NCBI GenBank assembly: GCA_037200885.1
Contig: JBBCIN010000002.1
Coordinates: forward strand, 744,001-808,000
Direction of reading: 5' to 3'
Length of the DNA: 64,000 nt
DNA from: PMG-095 sp037200885
GTDB lineage: Bacteria > Myxococcota_A > Polyangia > Polyangiales > Polyangiaceae
Shown here: positions 58,513 through 64,000 of the stretch, one piece after another
Layout of the letters: each line of letters begins with the position of its first letter
Position numbering within the stretch: the stretch's first letter is position 1
The notes under the pieces: generated by a model
Databases searched by the model: none
The model's input: only the letters and a program-made list of their open reading frames with translations
Told to the model about the DNA's origin: nothing
Translations under genes and position numbers: made by a program

Positions 58513-59313
58513 TCACTTCGAGGCGTTCGTGCTGATGCTTGTCGCGGGCCTACCCACCCCGCGCAGCAGGCTAAGGACGAAGAAGCCCGCGGCGACGAGA
58601 ACGATCATCGAACCGGATGGTCGGTGCAGCGCGAACGACAGGCACGTGCCAAGGGTCGTCGAAGCGACCGAGAGAATGATGGAGATGAGCAGCATCCCGT
58701 GGAGGCTCCGAGCGAGGCGTTTGGCTGTGGCGGCTGGAATGATCACCAACGAGCCGACGAGAAGCACCCCGAGGTAACGGAGGCCGAGCGCAATCGTCAG
58801 CGCAAAGACGAGCAGGAAATATAGGTTTAGGCGAGCCACGTTGATCCCGCTCGTGTGGGCAATTTCGGGAGAGACGAGCGAAAGCACAAGCCGATGCCTC
58901 TGGCACACCATGAACACAATCACGCCGAGCGCAAACACGAGCCCGAGGGTTGCCTCGAGCGTCGTCAAGCGCCCGACACCACCGAAGAGGGCTTCGATCA
59001 GCTCGTCTCCGGAGGTGATCAGGCTGCCGATGGCGAGCGCGGTCGAGAACACCACACCGATGATGGTCTCCGTGGCAAGGCGCGTCCGATTTTCGATGCC
59101 CCAAACGAGGAGCGTCCCCACGAGGAGAGCGGCGACGCCACCGACGATTGGATGAATGCGCAGTAAGATCGCGACTCCAATGCCAGGCAGCGCAATATGG
59201 GAGATTGCGTCCGCAGCGAGCGTCATCCGGCGCATGACCGCAAAGCAGCCGACCAAACCGGCCGCCGCACCGGCGCCAACGGACAGCGCGAGGGCGTTAA
59301 GATCGAACGTCAT
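58513..59313 (-). CDS. Metal ABC transporter permease (ZnuB/MntB type)
   Basis: 266 residues, eight to nine hydrophobic segments. The ABC-3 family blocks are AGLVGCFAVMRRMTLAADAI, SHIALPGIGVAILL and SGINVARLNLYFLLVFALT, then LLVGSLVIIPAATAKRLA. It imports zinc, manganese or a similar metal with the ATPase encoded upstream, which it overlaps by 17 bp. ATG 59313 is chosen over 59448. No substrate-binding protein gene is adjacent, so the metal cannot be guessed. Confidence 0.88.
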   Translation of the reverse strand: MTFDLNALALSVGAGAAAGLVGCFAVMRRMTLAADAISHIALPGIGVAILLRIHPIVGGVAALLVGTLLVWGIENRTRLATETIIGVVFSTALAIGSLITSGDELIEALFGGVGRLTTLEATLGLVFALGVIVFMVCQRHRLVLSLVSPEIAHTSGINVARLNLYFLLVFALTIALGLRYLGVLLVGSLVIIPAATAKRLARSLHGMLLISIILSVASTTLGTCLSFALHRPSGSMIVLVAAGFFVLSLLRGVGRPATSISTNASK

Positions 59314-60022
59314 CGTGAATGTGATACGCGACCGGCGCGCCGTAGAGGTCTTGCAGCAGTTGGGGAGTGAGCACGGTCCTCGGTGTACCGAAACAGGTGT
59401 GCCCTCGCGAGAGACAGAGGACGTTCGTGGCGTATTGATAGACCACACTGAGATCGTGCGAGATGAATACGATCGTCAGGCCACGTTCGTTGCGAAGGCG
59501 CTCGAGGGTGTGGTTCAGCGTGTCTTGACCCGGCTCATCCACGCCGGCGGTAGGTTCATCGAGCAGCAAAACCGTTGGCTGTCCGATGAGCGCTGCGGCA
59601 ACGAGTAAGCGCTGAAATTGCCCTCCGGACAACGCTCCGATGGGTTTGCACACGGACTCTGGCTTCAACCCAACCAATACCAGCGCGCGGTCGACTGCCC
59701 CTTCCGCGGAACGGACCACGACTGCCTTGGCACGCAGAAAATCCCCACCCGTTATCGGCAGATCCCGCTCGATGTCGAGCTTTTGCGGCACATAGCCGAT
59801 CTTGGTATCTGCCTCCCAGGTGATCTCCCCTGCGGACGGCTGAACCCCGATCAGCGCCTTGACCAGGACGCTCTTACCCGCACCATTCGGCCCAATGATC
59901 GCCAGCACACTACCGTGTGGCACGTTGAAAGAGAGCCGGTCGATCACGGTCGTTCGATCGAACCCTACCGAAAGGTTTTTCACCTCGAGTGCCAAGGGGC
60001 GAGCTTCAACCAAACTGCCCAT
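59297..60022 (-). CDS. Metal ABC transporter ATPase (ZnuC type)
   Basis: 241 residues. Walker A GPNGAGKSVLV, signature LSGGQFQRLL, Walker B VLLLDEPTAGVD and H-loop ISHDLSVV are intact. IGYVPQKLDIERDLPI is typical of the ZnuC/MntB ATPase branch. It pairs with the overlapping permease. A fragment of another ABC ATPase lies just upstream on the opposite strand. Confidence 0.9.
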   Translation of the reverse strand: MGSLVEARPLALEVKNLSVGFDRTTVIDRLSFNVPHGSVLAIIGPNGAGKSVLVKALIGVQPSAGEITWEADTKIGYVPQKLDIERDLPITGGDFLRAKAVVVRSAEGAVDRALVLVGLKPESVCKPIGALSGGQFQRLLVAAALIGQPTVLLLDEPTAGVDEPGQDTLNHTLERLRNERGLTIVFISHDLSVVYQYATNVLCLSRGHTCFGTPRTVLTPQLLQDLYGAPVAYHIHDDVRS

Positions 60023-60141
60023 CTACTGGTACTCTACACGATCGTCGGGCCTGTCCGCACGCGCCTTCGCATGCCAGAATTGAAAGCCAATTTCTTGCAT
60101 CTACGACGCGCGATCATGAAACGCCGAATGGCCAAACGGCC

Positions 60142-60231
60142 TCGCTCATCGACGTGCGAAACTTGGCAAAGCCCCACGACGACAAGCTGGTGCTGAACGG
60201 CTCCGGCCTGACTGTTCAGCGCGGAAAAACG
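60142..60231 (+). pseudogene. ABC ATPase N-terminal fragment
   Basis: The reading SLIDVRNLAKPHDDKLVL, NGSGLTVQRGKT resembles the start of an ABC ATPase (LIEVRNLxKxxxxxxVLDGVxLTVxRGET). The Walker A that should follow is absent. It is probably a small remnant left by a deletion. Confidence 0.4.
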
Positions 60232-60324
60232 TGCGATACCGCGCAAGTCGCTGTCACATGGACCGGGAATGATACCCGAGTTCTCGTTCCGCTCGTTGAT
60301 CAGGGCGAACGCGAATCCTGGCAG

Positions 60325-62667
60325 TCATGCAATCCGAAGGCGGCGAAACAGAGCCACTTTCACGCTATCCAGCAGGAAGGCGAATAAGGCCGCCGCAAAG
60401 AACAGAGCGCCAACAACCGAAATTGGGATTGGCTTCATCAGCAGGCCGTTGATCGCCAGAAAGCTGATCAGAGTGAGATCGATCGCGGAGGAAACCAAGA
60501 GCCAGCGGCCCGGGCGAGAGCTCCACATGTGCTGCCGTTCGCGCGCGACATAAAACACGGCTTGTCCACTGAATACTAGGGTCACGACGGTCAGAGTCCG
60601 GAGGGTTACCGTATCGAGGCGCAGCACGAACTTTCCGACGCAAAAACATGCGATGCAGAACAGCAGATCACACGCGCCCAGCGCGATGCCTGCAACCGTT
60701 AGATTGCCGATTCTCCAAACGCTCGGCGCTGGGGAGGGCCGAACGTTGTCCGTCGATGACGACATCGCCAAAAAATCACCTGTCACCATCATCAGCACCA
60801 TGAGCATGGGCGTCAGGATGGCTTGGCCAGTCAGGATCAAGCCGGTGGCCAAGAAGAGGACTTGGACGACCTTGTGCACGATGGACCTCAGCGTGTAAGT
60901 GAGGATGCGCTGGAAGGTGATTCGCCCTTCCTTGACCGAAGCGACGATGCCCCCGAGCCCCGGCTCTGTCAGCACCATGCCGGCGGCAGACTTTGCGACG
61001 TCCGTCGCGGTGGACACGGCAATGCCCATCTGAGCCTGTCGTAGCGCCGGCGCATCGTTGGCACCATCGCCGCACATGCCGACGACATGCCCACTCGCCT
61101 GGAGCGCTTTGACCAGCCGATACTTGTCCTCTGGCAGGACCCCCGCAAACAGGGCGTAGTTCTCCGCGCGGATGTCCTCGGGGAGGGGCGTCGTTGCCCA
61201 GACCGGACCGGAGATGCCGATGGTATCCGCCACGACTTTCGCAGTCTTCTCTGCGTCTCCTGTGACCATGATCGTGCGCACGCCCAGGCCAGCCAACTCC
61301 GCAACGAGCGCCGCCGAATCACCTCGAGGCGGGTCACTGAGTGCGATGAGGCCAGCTATGCGCAGACCATTCGGAACTCCGCACGCGACGGCGAGCACCC
61401 GGAACCCTTTGGCCTGTAATTCATCCACAATCACGGACGCGCCGGGCGCGGGCTGGGCCAAACCTTCGAGCGCGGCGAACGCACCCTTGATGACGCGCAC
61501 AGCAGTACCATCGGCTCGACGAGCGTCTGCAGCTGCCTCTTTCACCGCCGGGTCGAATGGGAAAAAGGTGATGAGCGTCGGTCCGTCCACCATCGGTTGG
61601 CCCGCGGCGGCCGTGCGAATCGCAACGTCAACCGGGTCCTGCCCGCCATCCGAGCTAGCCAGCGCGGCGAGCGCCAGAACGTGCGCCTCATCGAACTCCG
61701 GCATTGGGCGCACGGACATCACGGCAAGCTCGTTGCGCGTCAGCGTCCCCGTCTTGTCCGAGCACAGAATGTCAATACTGCCAGCTTCATCTACTGCCGA
61801 AAGGCTCGTTGGTAAGACACCGTTCCGGGCCAGCGCTCGCGCGCCGACTGCCGCCGCAAGTGTGAACATCGAAGGCAAGGCAACCGGTATCGAAGACAGC
61901 ACGGCGACGAGGATGAGCGGGACGACGTCAGAACGTGGCATGGGCAGCAGCAACGCGTAACCGGCCAAAAAGACAGTCGTGGCGCCGTTGAAAAGCGCCA
62001 GGTTACGCACCACCCGTAGAATGGTTTTCTGCTGGGAGCTCTCCACCTTTGCGCCTTGGACCAGCTCCGCCGTGCGGCCAAACTTGGTGCGAGCTCCGGT
62101 CGCAACTACCTCCGCCAGCGATTCGCCACGCCGCACCAAGGCTCCCGCATAGGTTTCGAAGCCCGCCCCCGCTTCGACCGGGAGTGACTCACCCGTGAGC
62201 ATCGACTGGTCGAGCAGTACCGAACCGTCGACCAATCGCACATCGGCCGCAACGACCGAGCCGAGCGACAGCTTCACCAAATCGCCAGGAACCAGCGTTG
62301 CTGCCGGCACCATCTTCCAATTTCCGTCGCGTCGAACCGACGCGACGAGCGCCAAGCGCGACTTGAGCGCAGCCAGTGTCGCTTGGGCTCGGGTCTCTTG
62401 GATGAAGCCGAGGCCCGCGTTGAAAACCAGAAGGAACGCGACGACGCCAGCTTCAACGTACTCCCTGAGCCCGAGTTGAAGGACTATCGCTGCCTCGAGC
62501 ATCCAAGGAACGGGCGCCCACAGTTTTCCAAGGGCCCGCCGCACCGGGTGCTGTGCAACGTCGGATATGGCGTTCGGACCCACCGCCTGCAGGCGGGTCA
62601 GCGCCTCGGCGCTAGTTAGGCCGCGCCGCGGATCGCGCAATGGCATTGGTGCAGTCGCCGTGCTCAT
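60325..62667 (-). CDS. P-type ATPase, plasma-membrane H+-ATPase (P3A) type
   Basis: 780 residues. Phosphorylation motif CSDKTGTLTRN (about residue 310), TGES actuator loop (MLTGESLPVEAG), GMCGDGANDAPALRQA and the DPPR hinge (LIALSDPPRGD). N-terminal GLTSAEALTRLQAVGPNAI fits proton ATPases and their prokaryotic relatives. Eight to ten membrane helices. It would pump protons (or another cation) outward, perhaps aiding pH or energy stress survival. Single gene, divergent from the MacA-like gene across about 225 bp. Confidence 0.9.
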   Translation of the reverse strand: MSTATAPMPLRDPRRGLTSAEALTRLQAVGPNAISDVAQHPVRRALGKLWAPVPWMLEAAIVLQLGLREYVEAGVVAFLLVFNAGLGFIQETRAQATLAALKSRLALVASVRRDGNWKMVPAATLVPGDLVKLSLGSVVAADVRLVDGSVLLDQSMLTGESLPVEAGAGFETYAGALVRRGESLAEVVATGARTKFGRTAELVQGAKVESSQQKTILRVVRNLALFNGATTVFLAGYALLLPMPRSDVVPLILVAVLSSIPVALPSMFTLAAAVGARALARNGVLPTSLSAVDEAGSIDILCSDKTGTLTRNELAVMSVRPMPEFDEAHVLALAALASSDGGQDPVDVAIRTAAAGQPMVDGPTLITFFPFDPAVKEAAADARRADGTAVRVIKGAFAALEGLAQPAPGASVIVDELQAKGFRVLAVACGVPNGLRIAGLIALSDPPRGDSAALVAELAGLGVRTIMVTGDAEKTAKVVADTIGISGPVWATTPLPEDIRAENYALFAGVLPEDKYRLVKALQASGHVVGMCGDGANDAPALRQAQMGIAVSTATDVAKSAAGMVLTEPGLGGIVASVKEGRITFQRILTYTLRSIVHKVVQVLFLATGLILTGQAILTPMLMVLMMVTGDFLAMSSSTDNVRPSPAPSVWRIGNLTVAGIALGACDLLFCIACFCVGKFVLRLDTVTLRTLTVVTLVFSGQAVFYVARERQHMWSSRPGRWLLVSSAIDLTLISFLAINGLLMKPIPISVVGALFFAAALFAFLLDSVKVALFRRLRIA

Positions 62668-62832
62668 CGTGACAACACTGGCACCAAACAGCGCACTCGG
62701 TTCAACCGAGTTGTTCCGCCAGCAGTCCCCGTTCGCGACGACCGCTCGAACGCCTCAGTGTGAGGCACAACGGTGTCCCGGCGCGTCGCCGCAATTCGGC
62801 CCGCAAAGCGTCGCGGTCGAGGGCAAGACTGC

Positions 62833-62847
62833 CGGCACGCATCGTGC
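62833..62847 (+). promoter_or_regulatory. Sigma-54-like promoter of the MacA-like gene
   Basis: CGGCACGCATCGTGC: GG-N10-GC, one base different from the CBS gene's element. 44 nt to the ATG. Contains the same palindrome GCACG-CAT-CGTGC. Confidence 0.55.
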
Positions 62848-62891
62848 GTACTGGAGAACCGAAGGACCCGTCCAACGAAACAAGGCGACAC

Positions 62892-64000
62892 ATGATGGCA
62901 GCAAGGGGCAGCGCAGTCGCTTTCCCCGCCCCGACGGCTCCAGTCTCGACCGACGGAGCGGCAAGCAAACCCCTCATGGTCAGGAGCCGAAAGTGGCTCG
63001 TCGCTTCGTTCGGGCTGGCGGTGCCCGTGGTCGTCGCGGGCCTCGTTATTTACGAGCGGAAGCATCCGGCCGACTCGGCATTTCGCACCGTGCCCGTAGT
63101 GCGCGCTGACATCACCCAGCGTGTCACCGCAACCGGGACGCTTCAGCCCATCATCACATCGCCCGTCGGAGCGCAGGTGTCCGGCATCGTCTGGAAGCTT
63201 CACGCCGACTTCAATTCGCCGGTCAAGGCGGGAGATTTGTTGGTGGAGCTAGATCCGGCGCTCTTCCGGAACGCCGTGGCGCTTGCGACGGCACAGCTGG
63301 CTCAGGCAATTGCCAACCTGACCAGCGCGCAAGCGACCGAGCTCGGTGCAAAGAGCGTCCGCGACCGAACTCGGAACCTCGAGCGCGAGTCATTGGCGAC
63401 CAACGCCGACCTGGACGCGGCTGGGGCGATCTTCGCGCAGACCACCGGGCTTGCCCGCTCGAGCGCCGCGCAGATCGCGCAAGCGCGGGCGCAGCTGGAC
63501 CGTGCCAAACTCGATCTCGACCACTCGATCATTCGCTCGCCGGTGGACGGAACGGTCATCTCGCGGAATATCGATGTCGGGCAAGCCGTGGCGGCCACGC
63601 TGACCGCCCCCACCCTCTTCACCATCGCGCAGGATTTGGCGCACATGCAGGTCCACGCCGCGGTGGACGAGGCCGATATCGGCGAGGTCCGTGCGGGTCA
63701 GAACGCGACGTTCACGGTCGATGCGTTCCGGGCCCAAACGTTTCACGCGACGGTGCACGAGGTGCGAAACGCCCCGCAGACCGCACAAAACGTCGTGACT
63801 TACGACGTCGTGCTCGACGTGAATAATCCAGACGGCAAGCTGCGTCCGGGCATGACGGCCAACGTGCTGATCCTCATCGTGCAAAAGACGCAAGTGGACG
63901 CGGTGCCGAACGAGGCATTGCGTTTCAGACCCGCCGCAACCGCGACCAGCGGCATGGCGACCGCACCCAAGCGCCCTCAGCTCGGTGACGCCGTCTACGT
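62892..64000 (+). CDS. MacA/HlyD-type periplasmic adaptor (3'-truncated by window edge)
   Basis: 370 residues visible, frame open at the right edge. A membrane anchor (WLVASFGLAVPVVVAGLVIY, about 34-53) is followed by the lipoyl half-motif TATGTLQPIITSPVGAQVSG, a coiled-coil hairpin (residues about 115-200), IIRSPVDGTVISRNIDVGQ and beta-barrel sequences (DIGEVRAGQNATFTVDAF, LRPGMTANVLI). It links an inner-membrane transporter to an outer-membrane channel. ATG 62892 or 62976 are possible starts. A MacB-type permease remnant lies at 53.4 kb; an intact partner may be beyond the edge. Confidence 0.88.
   Translation, partial: MMAARGSAVAFPAPTAPVSTDGAASKPLMVRSRKWLVASFGLAVPVVVAGLVIYERKHPADSAFRTVPVVRADITQRVTATGTLQPIITSPVGAQVSGIVWKLHADFNSPVKAGDLLVELDPALFRNAVALATAQLAQAIANLTSAQATELGAKSVRDRTRNLERESLATNADLDAAGAIFAQTTGLARSSAAQIAQARAQLDRAKLDLDHSIIRSPVDGTVISRNIDVGQAVAATLTAPTLFTIAQDLAHMQVHAAVDEADIGEVRAGQNATFTVDAFRAQTFHATVHEVRNAPQTAQNVVTYDVVLDVNNPDGKLRPGMTANVLILIVQKTQVDAVPNEALRFRPAATATSGMATAPKRPQLGDAVY

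Overview
The window looks like a chromosomal segment of a myxobacterium (Myxococcota, probably the Polyangia side). The DNA is GC-rich. Two secreted proteins end in MYXO-CTERM-type tails (a conserved Cys, a membrane segment, then an Arg cluster). About a dozen lipoproteins carry a long Gly/Ala/Ser/Thr linker straight after the lipidated Cys. A DUF1501-type operon, an MXAN_6640-like metalloprotease and delta-60, VCBS and TNFR-like repeat proteins fit the same group. I saw no tRNA, rRNA, CRISPR array, transposase or integrase.

Layout. 0-8 kb: the end of a GT4 glycosyltransferase, a small GT2-like glycosyltransferase, a Cys-repeat lipoprotein, two translationally coupled SDR oxidoreductases, a secreted PHP hydrolase, a collagen-like lipoprotein and a PiuC-type dioxygenase. 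8-18 kb: an envelope gene set, mostly leftward, of a Tat-exported DUF1501 protein, a large CxxCH lipoprotein, a VCBS/MYXO-CTERM protein and two tailed mono-haem lipoproteins; another haem lipoprotein is divergent. 19-27 kb: two small proteins sharing a C-terminal module on either side of an orphan solute-binding lipoprotein, a methyltransferase, a soluble histidine kinase with a double-receiver partner, two tiny Cys-pair proteins behind a Fur-like box, FolB, a thioesterase and a GST. 27-40 kb: secreted proteins (TNFR-like Cys-rich, RTX, HmuY-like, metalloprotease, di-haem and delta-60 lipoproteins), a PAP2 phosphatase and a second copy of the GT2 gene.

40-63 kb is a different kind of region: a stress and carbon-metabolism island. 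It holds a tandem UspA, pyruvate phosphate dikinase, a triple-BON protein, an ABC-2 exporter, Bax-inhibitor-1 with a 51-residue membrane protein, a Zn alcohol dehydrogenase, an oleate hydratase, Hsp20, a CBS-pair protein, a 'translational machinery' protein with phosphoketolase, a DUF2061 pair, a Znu-like ABC pair, a P3-type ATPase and a MacA-like adaptor.

The main observation is that many island genes have a sigma-54-type -24/-12 element (GG-N10-GC, often GGCACG-N4-xTGC) directly in front of them. In five or six cases the GC of the -12 box is only 13-14 nt from the start codon, which predicts leaderless or nearly leaderless messages. The island is also littered with decayed gene fragments (PRPP synthetase, MgtA-type ATPase, DsbA-like, MacB, TrkA-C-like, ABC ATPase). 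I read it as a sigma-54-controlled survival module undergoing gene loss. This rests on reading by eye; motif scanning and transcript mapping would decide it.
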